This document shows positions 1 through 8,427 of a stretch of DNA of 64,000 nucleotides, in pieces. This DNA comes from an uncultured Atopostipes sp. (GTDB taxonomy: Bacteria > Bacillota > Bacilli > Lactobacillales > Carnobacteriaceae_A): NCBI GenBank assembly GCA_910588235.1, contig CAJUOQ010000002.1, forward strand, positions 29,721 through 93,720. The letters are read 5' to 3'. The translations under genes were made by a program, and so were the position numbers. The notes beneath the pieces are model-generated. The model saw only the letters and a program-made list of their open reading frames with translations. It ran no database searches and was not told where the DNA came from. The first letter of the stretch is position 1. Every line of letters begins with the position of its first letter.

Positions 1-2
1 AC

Positions 3-107
3 ATTAATGAACAAGGCGAAAAAGGTAAAATTCAAATCGAGTACACTTCTCAAAGTGATTTGAATCGTATCTTGATTGATGTTTTAGACATTGATTTAGA
101 CGCTTAA
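3..107 (+). CDS. parB: ParB/Spo0J chromosome partitioning protein, C-terminal fragment
   Basis: This is the last 34 codons of a gene that begins left of the window; it ends with TAA at 105-107. The peptide reads INEQGEKGKIQIEYTSQSDL, then NRILIDVLDIDLDA. This matches the end of ParB/Spo0J proteins, where a basic GKI strand and a final short helix form the dimerization domain. ParB loads at parS sites near the origin and works with ParA/Soj and SMC in segregation. The next genes, a yyzM-like gene and ychF, also follow spo0J in Bacillus, which supports the call. The call rests on a short tail plus gene order. Confidence 0.7.
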   Translation: MNEQGEKGKIQIEYTSQSDLNRILIDVLDIDLDA

Positions 108-166
108 TATCGATAAAATAAAGAATGCACGATCAATGACTTGAATGAATTGAAGGAGGGCGAGGA

Positions 167-358
167 ATGACTAATCAATCTTATGAATTACATGATATCG
201 TAGAGATGAAGAAACAACACCCTTGTGGGGAGAATCGCTGGGAAATTGTCCGTATGGGGGCTGACATTCGGATTAAATGTTTAGGTTGTGGGCAATTAGT
301 TATGATGCCGCGCCGTGAATTTAATCGGAAGTTGAAGAAAGTACTAGAAAAAGAATAA
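167..358 (+). CDS. yyzM: DUF951 family small zinc-ribbon-like protein (YyzM-like)
   Basis: The 63-residue protein carries the family signature HPCGENRWEIVRMGADIRIK followed by CLGCG, then a basic tail rich in Arg and Lys. The CxxC pair together with the earlier Cys suggests a small metal-binding or nucleic-acid-binding fold, but no function is established. A GGAGGG ribosome site precedes the ATG. It lies between parB and ychF, as yyzM does in Bacillus subtilis. Length is normal for the family and nothing looks broken. The family assignment is firm; the biochemical role is unknown. Confidence 0.85.
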   Translation: MTNQSYELHDIVEMKKQHPCGENRWEIVRMGADIRIKCLGCGQLVMMPRREFNRKLKKVLEKE

Positions 359-401
359 AATTTAAAAAGAGTTAGACAGTAAGAAAGGTGAATATTAAAA
401 T

Positions 402-1502
402 ATGGCTTTAACAGCAGGTATCGTCGGTTTGCCAAATGTGGGCAAATCGACGTTATTTAACGCAATAACGAAAGCAAGTGTGGAAGCAGCAAACTATCCC
501 TTTGCAACGATTGATCCCAACGTAGGAATTGTAGAGGTTCCTGATAATCGCTTAGAACGATTGGCAGAAATTGTAGATCCAAAGCGAGTCCTGCCAACGA
601 CTTTTGAGTTTACAGATATCGCCGGAATTGTTGAAGGGGCGAGTGAAGGAGAAGGGCTAGGAAATAAATTCTTGGCTAATATCCGTGAAGTTGACGCGAT
701 TGTACATGTGGTCCGAGCGTTTGATGATGATAATGTCACACACGTTTCTGATCAAGTAAGCCCAGCGGACGATATTGAAACAATCAACCTTGAATTGACG
801 CTTGCTGATTTAGAATCTGTTACTAAACGCTATGACCGTGTAAGCAAACAAGCAAGATCAGGAGATAAAGAAGCGATCGAAGAGTTAGCTATTTTTGACC
901 GCATCAAACCTGCTTTAGAAGAAGGACAACCTGTTCGGACGCTTGATTTTGACGAAGAAGAACAAAAAATTGTAGATGGTTTATTTTTACTAACCAGTAA
1001 ACCTGTCTTATATGTGGCAAACGTTGCAGAAGACGAAATGGCAGATCCAACGGCAAGTCCACACTATCAAACCATTAAGGAAATCGCGGAAGCAGAAGGG
1101 GCCGAAGTTGTAGGGATTTCAGCAGAAATCGAACAAGAACTTTCGGCATTAGAAGATGAAGAACGCGATATGTTCTTAGAAGACTTAGGGGCTTCAGAAC
1201 CTGGTTTAAACCGTTTGATCCGTAAATCTTATGAATTATTAGATTTAGGCACTTTCTTTACAGCGGGTGTACAAGAAGTTCGTGCTTGGACCTTTGTTAA
1301 AGGAATGAAAGCTCCTCAAGCAGCTGGAGTTATTCATACGGACTTTGAACGTGGTTTTATTCGTGCTGAAACAATTTCGTACGAAGACTATGATAAATAC
1401 GAAGGCGAAAAAGGCGCGCGTGAAGCGGGAAGAATGCGTCAAGAAGGTAAAGATTATGTCGTGCAAGATGGCGATGTTATGCTGTTCCGCTTTAATGTTT
1501 AA
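402..1502 (+). CDS. ychF: Redox-regulated ATPase/GTPase YchF
   Basis: A 366-residue Obg-family P-loop NTPase. The G1 motif is GLPNVGKST near residue 8. The switch region contains DIAGIVEGAS and GLGNKFLANIREVDAI. The usual NKxD guanine-specificity motif is replaced by NVAE, the known reason YchF prefers ATP over GTP. The C-terminal TGS domain is present (TFFTAGVQEVRAWTF) and the protein ends MLFRFNV, as family members do. YchF associates with ribosomes and affects stress responses and translation. It follows the DUF951 gene by 43 bp and precedes a membrane protein gene by 35 bp, so the three may be cotranscribed. Confidence 0.97.
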   Translation: MALTAGIVGLPNVGKSTLFNAITKASVEAANYPFATIDPNVGIVEVPDNRLERLAEIVDPKRVLPTTFEFTDIAGIVEGASEGEGLGNKFLANIREVDAIVHVVRAFDDDNVTHVSDQVSPADDIETINLELTLADLESVTKRYDRVSKQARSGDKEAIEELAIFDRIKPALEEGQPVRTLDFDEEEQKIVDGLFLLTSKPVLYVANVAEDEMADPTASPHYQTIKEIAEAEGAEVVGISAEIEQELSALEDEERDMFLEDLGASEPGLNRLIRKSYELLDLGTFFTAGVQEVRAWTFVKGMKAPQAAGVIHTDFERGFIRAETISYEDYDKYEGEKGAREAGRMRQEGKDYVVQDGDVMLFRFNV

Positions 1503-1537
1503 TGTTTTAAAATTAACCGAGAGAAAGGAGCAGTTCA

Positions 1538-2242
1538 TTGTTTAATCGAAAGAAAGAAGAAGAAAATAACGAAGAAGTGATGAGTTTAGAAACAACGAAA
1601 CAACAAAATAAAGAACTCCATCAACAGTTAACGAATAAAAACCAAGATTATATGTTTCAATTAGATAATCGTTTAAATGAGTTAGGCTATCATTCCGTAA
1701 AAAAAGCTTATGTGTTTAATAATATGTATCAAGAAATTATTACTGCACAAAAATCGTCTATCCCAGCTAAGAGAATTTACGGGACAGTGACGGAACAAGC
1801 AGATAATATTTTAGGGAAGAATGTCGATATCCCCGAAGAAGAACAAGAAAAATCGCCAACCTGGATGCTGTACATGGATGGTGCTTTGCTTATGGGAGGA
1901 TTATTTGGCATTGTTAACGGAATAAGTGCTTGGCGCTCAGCGGATACGCAAGTCGGCCTCTTTCAAGTGCTGATCAACTTCTTAGTGGGTGGTTTAGCCA
2001 TACTTGTATTAACAAAATATGCACCAAAACCGGGGCAATCAAAAGGTCTCCTGAAATATATCCTGGCAACAATCGCCGTGATGTTCTTTTGGGTATTAAT
2101 TATTACCTTTGCTTTTGCCATTATTCCCGACGTGCTTAATCCACCACTTCCAGGCCCATGGATCATTGGAATCGCTGTGGTTGCACTCATTGCCAGATGG
2201 TATCTCAAACGAAAACTCGATATTCAAGGAACACTCTTTTAA
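1538..2242 (+). CDS. DUF1129-like membrane protein
   Basis: A 234-residue protein with a charged, probably cytoplasmic N-terminal 110 residues, followed by four or five hydrophobic segments from about residue 108 to 225 (for example LLMGGLFGIVNGI, VLINFLVGGLAILVL, AVMFFWVLIITFAFAII). The start is TTG at 1538, placed behind GAAAGGAG. This arrangement, and its position directly after ychF, fits the DUF1129 family of Lactobacillales membrane proteins of unknown function. It ends at a clear terminator. The membrane topology is visible; the family name is from memory and the function is unknown. Confidence 0.75.
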   Translation: MFNRKKEEENNEEVMSLETTKQQNKELHQQLTNKNQDYMFQLDNRLNELGYHSVKKAYVFNNMYQEIITAQKSSIPAKRIYGTVTEQADNILGKNVDIPEEEQEKSPTWMLYMDGALLMGGLFGIVNGISAWRSADTQVGLFQVLINFLVGGLAILVLTKYAPKPGQSKGLLKYILATIAVMFFWVLIITFAFAIIPDVLNPPLPGPWIIGIAVVALIARWYLKRKLDIQGTLF

Positions 2243-2249
2243 TAAAGGA

Positions 2250-2280
2250 AAAGCGGCTTGTGATCCAAGTCGCTTTTTTT
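2250..2280 (+). terminator. Intrinsic terminator after the ychF operon
   Basis: A GC-containing stem (AAAGCG-CTTG paired with CAAG-CGCTTT around a short loop) is followed by a run of seven T. It lies directly after the DUF1129-like gene. Confidence 0.85.
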
Positions 2281-2349
2281 ATTTCATTCCCTATATTTTT
2301 TAGTTATAATGAAACGGATCTATCTTATGATTAGAAAGGAGCGGATTGA

Positions 2350-3087
2350 ATGCTTGATGGTTATCCTTTGCGCAAATATGATTGGAAAGATTGGTTATTT
2401 ATGATCTTAACCTCATCTTTAGTGTTGCAGATTGTAGCTGTTTTTATCTTATCTTTTTCCGCGGAATTAGCAACAGACGGCATAACGCCTGAAATGTTGA
2501 CTAAAATATCGATCGATGGCACAGTTTATGGAACGATTATAAGTCTACCGATTACTTTATTGGTTGTTTATTGGTTGAAAATTCCATTATTTAACAGAAA
2601 ACAAGTCGGAAAAAGAAAGTCTTTCATTTTACGAGGCCTAACCAAAGAAGATTGGTCTTTCTTGGTAAAATATATTCCCATTTCTTATCTCTTATACCTA
2701 TTGGGGAATATTGTCGTCGTGTTTTTATTTGGCGAAGCGGAAGCTGCGAATCAAGTGGCTATCGAATCTCTTTTTGGTTATGTACCGGTTTGGGTAATGT
2801 TTGTGATGATTGTTATTGTCGCACCCATTGCCGAGGAATTGCTTTTTAGAGGTTTAATATTATTCCCCGGAGATCGCTTGGACACGACATGGACACGGAC
2901 GATTATCAGCGCCATCTTGTTTGGTGTCATTCATGGGCCGACCCATATTACCACGGCTTATACATATATTGGAATGGGCCTTATCTTCTCTTGTGCCGCG
3001 AAGAAAACAAAAACAATTGAAGCAGCGATTGTTTATCATTTCTTAAATAATCTGTTAGGGTTCATTGCAATTATTGCGATTACTTAA
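2350..3087 (+). CDS. CPBP family intramembrane glutamic protease
   Basis: A 245-residue polytopic membrane protein with the CPBP/Abi signature: the EELLFRG motif near residue 161, an FGVIHG motif near residue 195, and a YHFLNN motif near residue 228. The Glu pair and these His residues form the proposed active site of CAAX-processing and bacteriocin-processing (Abi) proteases. About six to seven membrane segments are visible. GAAAGGAG precedes the ATG. No bacteriocin genes are adjacent, so the target is unknown; such proteins also act in self-immunity or protein secretion. It is a single-gene unit that converges with the methyltransferase gene on the other strand. Confidence 0.9.
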   Translation: MLDGYPLRKYDWKDWLFMILTSSLVLQIVAVFILSFSAELATDGITPEMLTKISIDGTVYGTIISLPITLLVVYWLKIPLFNRKQVGKRKSFILRGLTKEDWSFLVKYIPISYLLYLLGNIVVVFLFGEAEAANQVAIESLFGYVPVWVMFVMIVIVAPIAEELLFRGLILFPGDRLDTTWTRTIISAILFGVIHGPTHITTAYTYIGMGLIFSCAAKKTKTIEAAIVYHFLNNLLGFIAIIAIT

Positions 3088-3094
3088 AAAAATA

Positions 3095-3140
3095 AAACTT
3101 CCTTTTACAATGAGCACTGTCTCTGTAAAAGGAAGTTTTT
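3095..3140. terminator. Bidirectional terminator between convergent genes
   Basis: A perfect 15-bp stem (AAACTTCCTTTTACA with its complement) is flanked by A-rich and T-rich tracts on both sides. It can end transcripts from both the CPBP gene and the methyltransferase gene. Confidence 0.9.
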
Positions 3141-3146
3141 CGTTTA

Positions 3147-3674
3147 TTAAAGGGATGGATCTGAAGCAGCGTGTTCGATTTCATGATTGAGCAATGAGAT
3201 TTTATTCTCTAATCCTCCACCATATCCGGTCAGCGATCCATCAGATCCTACTACACGATGACATGGGCAAACGATGGATAGAGGATTGCTTCCCACAGCG
3301 CCACCCACTGCTTGCGCTGATTTTTGATCACGGCCGATCATCTTTGCAATCTCGAGGTAGCTAGCCGTTTCCCCATAAGGGATTTGATATAAAGCCTCCC
3401 AAACCTTCTTTTGAAAATCAGTTCCTTGAATATCTAAGGGTAGATCGAACACTTTACGTTGACCGGCAAGGTACTCTTCAAATTGTTTCGTATAAGGCTT
3501 GATCTGTTCCGAGTCAGAGATTAATTTACTATTTGGATAATATTTCATCTGCCAGCTTACAACATCATTCAAATTATCCGTCACATGGCTGACATAACTT
3601 AACCCATCATCCGTCGCCACAATATAACCAGACCAAACAACACTTTCAATTTTATCAATATAAAGATTATCCAT
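3147..3674 (-). CDS. ogt: Methylated-DNA--protein-cysteine methyltransferase
   Basis: A 175-residue suicide DNA repair enzyme that removes alkyl groups from O6-alkylguanine. The active-site motif IVCPCHRVVGSDGSLTGYGG holds the acceptor Cys in PCHRV. The DNA-binding helix-turn-helix with its Arg finger lies just before it (SAQAVGGAVGSNPLS). The N-terminal half is the usual poorly conserved domain. The start ATG follows a GAGGTG ribosome site. The gene is single, converges with the CPBP gene, and shares its terminator. Nothing unusual is seen. Confidence 0.95.
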   Translation of the reverse strand: MDNLYIDKIESVVWSGYIVATDDGLSYVSHVTDNLNDVVSWQMKYYPNSKLISDSEQIKPYTKQFEEYLAGQRKVFDLPLDIQGTDFQKKVWEALYQIPYGETASYLEIAKMIGRDQKSAQAVGGAVGSNPLSIVCPCHRVVGSDGSLTGYGGGLENKISLLNHEIEHAASDPSL

Positions 3675-3752
3675 GGTTTCACCTCGTCTCCGTTTCTTTA
3701 TCTCTATTTTACCATAAGAAAACCCTCCAAGTGTGGAGAATCCATTAACTTA

Positions 3753-4040
3753 TCGAAATATCTCACTCAAATTGGATTAGAGCAAAACAAACAGAGAATA
3801 TCTCGCTCAAAACGGATTAGATCGAAACAAACAGAGAATATCTCGCTCAAAACGGATTAGAGCGAAACAAACAGAGAATATCTCGCTCAAAACAGATTAG
3901 AGCGAAACAAACGGAAAATATCTCGTTCAAAACAGATTAGAGCGAAACAAACAGAGAATATCTCGCTCAAAATGAATTTGAGCGAAACAAATCAAAAATA
4001 TCCTGCTCAAATTGAATATCAGCGAAATAAACATAAAAGT
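3753..4040. repeat. Tandem 40-bp hairpin repeat array, copy 1
   Basis: About seven units start at 3761, 3801, 3841, 3881, 3921, 3961 and 4001, exactly 40 bp apart. Each unit contains TCTCGCTCAAAACGGATTAG then AGCGAAACAAACAGAGAATA, so the arms CGCTC and GAGCG can pair around an approximately 11-nt loop. The outer copies are the most diverged. The array fills the space between the methyltransferase promoter and the end of the opp operon. The same repeat recurs at 13.6 kb. It is not a CRISPR array, because the units are nearly identical along their whole length. Confidence 0.9.
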
Positions 4041-4069
4041 AGCAAGAAAGACTTCCATTTACAAGAAGC

Positions 4070-4113
4070 CAAAAAAATAATGTCGATGAATTTCTTCTTT
4101 CATCGACATTATT
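4070..4113 (-). terminator. Terminator of the opp/M20 operon
   Basis: The arms AATAATGTCGATGAA and TTCATCGACATTATT (15 bp) enclose an 8-nt loop. Read on the minus strand, the hairpin is followed by a run of T. It ends the peptide uptake operon just past the M20 dipeptidase. Confidence 0.88.
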
Positions 4114-4127
4114 TCCCCTTATAACAC

Positions 4128-5498
4128 TTATTTTAATTTATCTAACATCGTCACTAAATAAACAATGCCTTGATAGAAATCTTCTAAACGAATATTTTCA
4201 TTAGGCGCGTGCACGTCTGATTTTGCCCAACCAACGCCGGTTCCCATGACGGGCACATTTAAAAATTTATCGAAACCGTACATTGGGCCACCACCGGCTG
4301 AGTTTGGCTCAAGGACAACATTCCCTTTACCATAAACTTCTTCGGCAGTTTCCACCACAATATCGACGTATGGATCCTCTAAATCTGTACGGAAAGGTTC
4401 AAGTTGCGTTAATAGTTCAATTTGAACATCCTCGAAACCATGTTCGTCTAAATGAGCACGCAGTAATTTTTCTACTTCAGAAGCCGTATAACCAGGAACT
4501 AAACGGAAATCTAATTTCGCACGTGCTGTTTTCGGTAGGACGGTTTTTGTTCCTTCTCCTGTGTAACCCGATTCCAACCCACTAATCGTTAGTGTCGGAT
4601 AGAAGACAAGCGCTTCTTGTGGGGTGTAGTCTAATCCATCTGTAATTAAAGGATGTTTTAGACCATAAACGGCTTTTTCAGATTCTTCGTCAAATGGAAT
4701 CTTTTGAACCACTTCTCGTTCTTTTTCAGTCGGTTCAGTCATTAAATCATAAAAACCATCAATAATAATTTCATTATCTGGTGTGCGGAGACTGGCTAAA
4801 GCGTGGACTAAACGCCAAGCGGCATTGTCAACGATGGCCCCTTTCGATGAATGGATATCGGTATCGGCCCCATCTACCCAGACATCAAAGTAAGCAATCC
4901 CTTTAATTCCACCGGAAAGAACAATATCTCCATCCGCATTTTTACCGCCGCCTTCCCAGAAACAAACATCTGCAGCTAACAGATCCGCATACTGTTCGAT
5001 ATAAGCGTCGATATTCGGGCTGCCGATTTCTTCTTCACCTTCGACAATAAACTTCACATTGACGGGTAGGCCGTCATCCGACTCCTGCAATAATTTTAAA
5101 GCATAGAGACGAGCCATTAGTTCCCCTTTATCATCAGAAATGCCTCGCGCGACTAATAGATCTCCTTTTCTAGTTAATTCAAAAGGAGGGGTTTCCCATT
5201 CAGCTAAAGGTTCTTCTGGTTGTACATCATAGTGATTATAAAAGAGAATCGTTTTTTCTTTATTCCCACCAGGACCTGCTTCAAAAAAACCATAAACTAA
5301 AGGGAAACTATTATTTAAATCATCTAATATACGCGCCTCGCCACCTAAATCTTCAAACATACCGGCAACATATTCAGCTGTTTCTTGCAGTTGACGTCCT
5401 TGAGTAGAGACACTTTCTAGCGCTAAAAATTCCTCAAAGGGCTTTTTATTTCCTGCGACTAACTGTTGAACTTCTTCTAAAGATACTTTTTCTGACAT
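4128..5498 (-). CDS. M20 family dipeptidase (CNDP/PepV-like)
   Basis: A 456-residue di-zinc peptidase. The metal-ligand motif FYNHYDVQP lies near residue 87, the catalytic Glu pair occurs in VEGEEEIGSP near residue 153, and a further ligand occurs in the VCFWEGGG segment. The lid domain follows, and PNSAGGGPMYGF with VGWAKSDVHAPNE near the C-terminus provides the last His ligand. This arrangement is that of dipeptide-cleaving carnosinase-like enzymes. AAAGGA precedes the ATG. It is the last gene of the opp operon, 30 bp after oppA1, so it probably hydrolyses imported di- or oligopeptides in the cytoplasm. Exact substrates cannot be read from the sequence. Confidence 0.9.
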   Translation of the reverse strand: MSEKVSLEEVQQLVAGNKKPFEEFLALESVSTQGRQLQETAEYVAGMFEDLGGEARILDDLNNSFPLVYGFFEAGPGGNKEKTILFYNHYDVQPEEPLAEWETPPFELTRKGDLLVARGISDDKGELMARLYALKLLQESDDGLPVNVKFIVEGEEEIGSPNIDAYIEQYADLLAADVCFWEGGGKNADGDIVLSGGIKGIAYFDVWVDGADTDIHSSKGAIVDNAAWRLVHALASLRTPDNEIIIDGFYDLMTEPTEKEREVVQKIPFDEESEKAVYGLKHPLITDGLDYTPQEALVFYPTLTISGLESGYTGEGTKTVLPKTARAKLDFRLVPGYTASEVEKLLRAHLDEHGFEDVQIELLTQLEPFRTDLEDPYVDIVVETAEEVYGKGNVVLEPNSAGGGPMYGFDKFLNVPVMGTGVGWAKSDVHAPNENIRLEDFYQGIVYLVTMLDKLK

Positions 5499-5528
5499 GC
5501 ATATTTTCCTTTCTAATGTTAAAAAAAT

Positions 5529-7190
5529 TTATTCTACAAATTCCCATTCGTGAAGATCCACTAAAGAGGCCGGGTGAAATTCTTGAATACCGCCTTTTAA
5601 ATTTTTGTTTTGAACGGAATAAACAGATTCACTATAGAGTGGAATGGCTGGCAGATCTTCTTTAAAGAGTTCTTGCACTTCTTGATAAATAGGATAACGA
5701 AGTTCAGGATCTACTTCTTCGATCCCAGCGACCAGTAGAGCGTCCATTTCTTCTGAACTGTAATTCGCATGGTTAGAAGCACCGCCTGTCCCGACAAAAG
5801 ATGTAATATCTGGATCATAATCATGTCCCATGCCGTACATACCAATATCGAAATCTCCATCACGTAAAAAGCTCATCCAAGTGGTAAAGTCATATTGTGT
5901 TTGGGTGACTTCTATCCCAAGGGCTTCTAGTGCTTGTTGAACTAAATCAGCATTTTGTTCGCGAATGGTGTTTCCAGTCGGCACGCCTAACTCTACGGGT
6001 TGACTAAAGTCAAAATCTGCTTCTTCCAGCAATTCTTTCGCTTTTTCAGGATCGTATGGATAAGGTTCTAAACTTTCATCTCGATAACTATTCTCTGAAT
6101 AATAAGAAGCAGGGAACGTTTCACCGTTTCCAAGCAGTAGATTCTCCACCGACATTTCAAAATCTATCGCATGAGCAAAGGCTTGTCGTACTCGAACATC
6201 TTCAAAGCGTGGATCCTCATGATTAATGACGAGGTATTGCACATTAGGACTTGCTCCTTTTTCGACGACCAGATCTTCTTCGGCTTCAACCAGTGGAATA
6301 TTATGGTGTGGAATATCTCCAAAACCACCTTGAGAAATCATATCAATGCTGCCAGCTTGTAATTCTGTCACCATCGCTTCATTCGACAAGACTCGGATAT
6401 AGATATCTTTAATTTTCGGAGCCCCGCGGTAATAATCTTCGTTTGCGGTCATGTGGAGATAGTTTTCATCTTGATACTCAACAAATTTATAAGCGCCATT
6501 AAACACAGTCGGATTTGTTGCGGGCTCGGAAGTGTGTAATTCAGCTTTTGGAATCTCACCAAAAACATGTTCCGGCGCGATGATCACTCCAGTTCCGAGG
6601 AATTCAGAAATATAATTGATATCCACGGGTTCTTTAGTGGTTAATTCTAAAGTATGCTCATCGACCACTTGGACACCTTCGAGCTCTTCCGTTCCTTCGG
6701 CCATTTTACCTGCATCATCGGTACCTTCTAACATGCCAATTTTGGCAGCCATCGAAGTTAACGTATCCGGATGAGCAATTGTATTCAGTGTAAAAGCCAC
6801 GTCTTCAGCTATAACTGGTTCGCCATCGGTCCAATGGGCTTCAGGGTTTAAGCGAACAGTGAATGTTTGATTATCTTCGGTTTCAAATTCTCCCAATCGT
6901 GGCACAAATTCGGTAGCACTTGTTTGATTTAATAGCGTTTCATAGAAAAATTTCATAGCCCATTGTTCAGAAGCTCCTTGAGCGAAAAAAGGATTTTGCG
7001 AACTAGGGGCATTGGACATGCCGATAATCAAGACATCGTCTCCTAAAGAATCGATATCTAACTCTTTGGTTGCAACGGCTTCACTTTCAGCATTTTCACT
7101 GAGGTCGGGTAATTCCTCCCCACAAGCAAATAAAAATAAACTAAAAGTAAAAGCAAAAATGAGCAAAGACCACCTCTTAAATTGTTTCAT
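5529..7190 (-). CDS. oppA: Oligopeptide ABC transporter substrate-binding lipoprotein (first OppA)
   Basis: A 553-residue SBP_bac_5 family lipoprotein. The signal peptide MKQFKRWSLLIFAFTFSLFL ends at a lipobox (LFAC) with Cys at about residue 23. Family features follow: LGDDVLIIGMSNAPSSQNPF, TVRLNPEAHWTDGEPVIAED, RQAFAHAID and LELTTKEPVDINY. An ATG six codons upstream is possible, but AAAGGAG is placed for 7190. It captures peptides outside the membrane for OppBCDF. It is closely related to the second OppA in this cluster (both continue ELPD after the lipobox Cys). It has its own promoter, leader peptide and attenuator, so its dose may be set separately. Confidence 0.93.
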   Translation of the reverse strand: MKQFKRWSLLIFAFTFSLFLFACGEELPDLSENAESEAVATKELDIDSLGDDVLIIGMSNAPSSQNPFFAQGASEQWAMKFFYETLLNQTSATEFVPRLGEFETEDNQTFTVRLNPEAHWTDGEPVIAEDVAFTLNTIAHPDTLTSMAAKIGMLEGTDDAGKMAEGTEELEGVQVVDEHTLELTTKEPVDINYISEFLGTGVIIAPEHVFGEIPKAELHTSEPATNPTVFNGAYKFVEYQDENYLHMTANEDYYRGAPKIKDIYIRVLSNEAMVTELQAGSIDMISQGGFGDIPHHNIPLVEAEEDLVVEKGASPNVQYLVINHEDPRFEDVRVRQAFAHAIDFEMSVENLLLGNGETFPASYYSENSYRDESLEPYPYDPEKAKELLEEADFDFSQPVELGVPTGNTIREQNADLVQQALEALGIEVTQTQYDFTTWMSFLRDGDFDIGMYGMGHDYDPDITSFVGTGGASNHANYSSEEMDALLVAGIEEVDPELRYPIYQEVQELFKEDLPAIPLYSESVYSVQNKNLKGGIQEFHPASLVDLHEWEFVE

Positions 7191-7229
7191 TGAACTTCTC
7201 CTTTCCATAGATCAGCAATTTCATTAAAA

Positions 7230-7425
7230 TAAAAAGAGCCACCATCCGCTACTGAATGGGGCTCTAGTGTGTCCCATTCTTTCAATCAAAGTCGAATAGG
7301 ACCTACCAGCATTAGAAAATCTAATGAGTATAAGTCCGATTATTTAATAATAATGACTAAATTATTTTGGAAGACTTTAAATGTTTTCATGGGATGACCT
7401 CTTTTTAATTTGTTTTTAATGATGT
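7230..7425 (-). promoter_or_regulatory. Leader RNA attenuator upstream of oppA1 (opp leader 1)
   Basis: On the minus strand a short RBS-bearing ORF is followed by a stem GGACTTA/TAGGTCC (7331-7337 with 7299-7305) that encloses a CATTAG/CTAATG hairpin. Next comes an antiterminator GAATGGG/CCCATTC (7273-7279 with 7254-7260). Last is a terminator AGAGCC/GGCTCT (7260-7265 with 7235-7240) followed by a T-rich tract. The antiterminator's 3' arm is part of the terminator's 5' side, so the two cannot coexist. The same order of elements and the shared words CCTATT and AATGGGAC occur before oppB at 13.2 kb. It does not match any riboswitch class I can recall. Confidence 0.7.
7340..7390 (-). CDS. Putative 16-residue leader peptide of opp leader 1
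   Basis: The ORF encodes MKTFKVFQNNLVIIIK. An AAAGAGGT ribosome site lies about six bases before the ATG. It ends two bases before the first stem of the attenuator, so a ribosome on it would cover that stem. It shares the pattern Q-x-N-L followed by hydrophobic residues with the leader ORF before oppB. A role in attenuation is inferred from position; it could instead be a secreted or signal peptide, or chance. Confidence 0.5.
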   Translation of the reverse strand: MKTFKVFQNNLVIIIK

Positions 7426-7429
7426 TCTA

Positions 7430-7458
7430 ATATTAACAAATTGCATTTTCTTTTACAA
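7430..7458 (-). promoter_or_regulatory. Putative promoter for leader 1/oppA1
   Basis: The minus strand carries TTGTAA, a 17-bp spacer, then TAATAT, immediately downstream of the oppF stop. It would start the oppA1 leader transcript at about 7423. Confidence 0.5.
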
Positions 7459-7464
7459 TACTTA

Positions 7465-8427
7465 TTAAGCATTTTGTAGTAATTGTTCATATTTAGCTTG
7501 ATAATCTTCAATTTCATCGGCATGACAGTAAACAAAATGCTCGGGTGCAATTTCATACATAGCAACTTCTTCATTCTCTTCGTACTGATGAGTGGAGCGA
7601 TCATAGCTGACTCGTTCTCGGTATCTTTCTTCTTCAGGGTCAGCGACAGGGATAGCGGATAATAGCGACTCTGTATAAGGATGGAGAGGCGCTTTATATA
7701 ATTCATTAGAAGGCGCAATCTCAAGGAGTTTTCCACTGTTCATCACCCCAATACGGTCACTGATAAAACGGACCATCGATAAATCATGCGCGATAAATAG
7801 ATAAGTTAAATTCATACTTTCCTTTAACTCAATCAATAAATTGACTACTTGGGCTTGAATGGAGACATCCAAAGCGGAAATGGCTTCATCTGCGATAATG
7901 AGCTCAGGTTCTACAGCTAGCGCTCGCGCAATGCCCACACGCTGACACTGTCCGCCTGATAATTCTTTAGGATAACGATTGGTAAAAGAAGGATCCAAAC
8001 CAACAGCTTGAATGAGCGCTTTGACTATTTGCTCTCGTTCTTGGCGGTTTTCCCCGATATGATGTACCTCGAGCGCGCCCTTTATCGTATTCCCCACCGT
8101 TAACCGAGGATTTAAAGAGGCGTAAGGATCTTGGAAAATCATTTGCATCGCATTCCGAAAATCTAATAATTCTTTACGCTTACGAACTTCTTCAATATTT
8201 TGGCCTTTAAATAAAACTTCCCCGGATGTAATTTCTTCTAACTTGAGGAGGGTACGGCCAGTTGTTGATTTGCCGCTTCCTGATTCTCCTACTAGGCCAA
8301 AGGTTTCTCCTTCATAAATATTAAAAGAGATATCGTCAATTGCTTTGACCTCATCTTTTTTCCCCGCGTTAAAATACTTCTTTAAATTTCTTACTTCAAT
8401 CATGGCTTTCTTTTCTTGTTTATCCAT
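7465..8427 (-). CDS. oppF: Oligopeptide ABC transporter ATP-binding protein OppF
   Basis: A 320-residue ABC ATPase. Walker A is GESGSGKST, the signature is LSGGQCQRVGIARA, and Walker B ends LIIADEAISALD. The C-terminal extension after PYTESLLSAIP is typical of OppF. The reported start is the ATG at 8427, preceded by GGAGGTGG; a start five codons earlier lacks a site. It overlaps oppD by 8 bp, indicating translational coupling. OppD and OppF form the cytoplasmic heterodimer that powers peptide import through OppBC. The tail is somewhat long and acidic, but nothing catalytic is missing. Confidence 0.95.
   Translation of the reverse strand: MDKQEKKAMIEVRNLKKYFNAGKKDEVKAIDDISFNIYEGETFGLVGESGSGKSTTGRTLLKLEEITSGEVLFKGQNIEEVRKRKELLDFRNAMQMIFQDPYASLNPRLTVGNTIKGALEVHHIGENRQEREQIVKALIQAVGLDPSFTNRYPKELSGGQCQRVGIARALAVEPELIIADEAISALDVSIQAQVVNLLIELKESMNLTYLFIAHDLSMVRFISDRIGVMNSGKLLEIAPSNELYKAPLHPYTESLLSAIPVADPEEERYRERVSYDRSTHQYEENEEVAMYEIAPEHFVYCHADEIEDYQAKYEQLLQNA

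Noticed and set aside
3753..4040. CRISPR array
   Set aside because: The units are similar along their full 40 bp, with no unique spacers, and no cas genes are present. The same holds for the arrays at 13.6, 38.1 and 43.8 kb.
7230..7425. T-box or known riboswitch before oppA1
   Set aside because: The T-box core GGTGGNACC is absent, and the conserved words of the riboswitches I know (guanidine, purine, SAM, lysine, PRPP/ppGpp) were not found.
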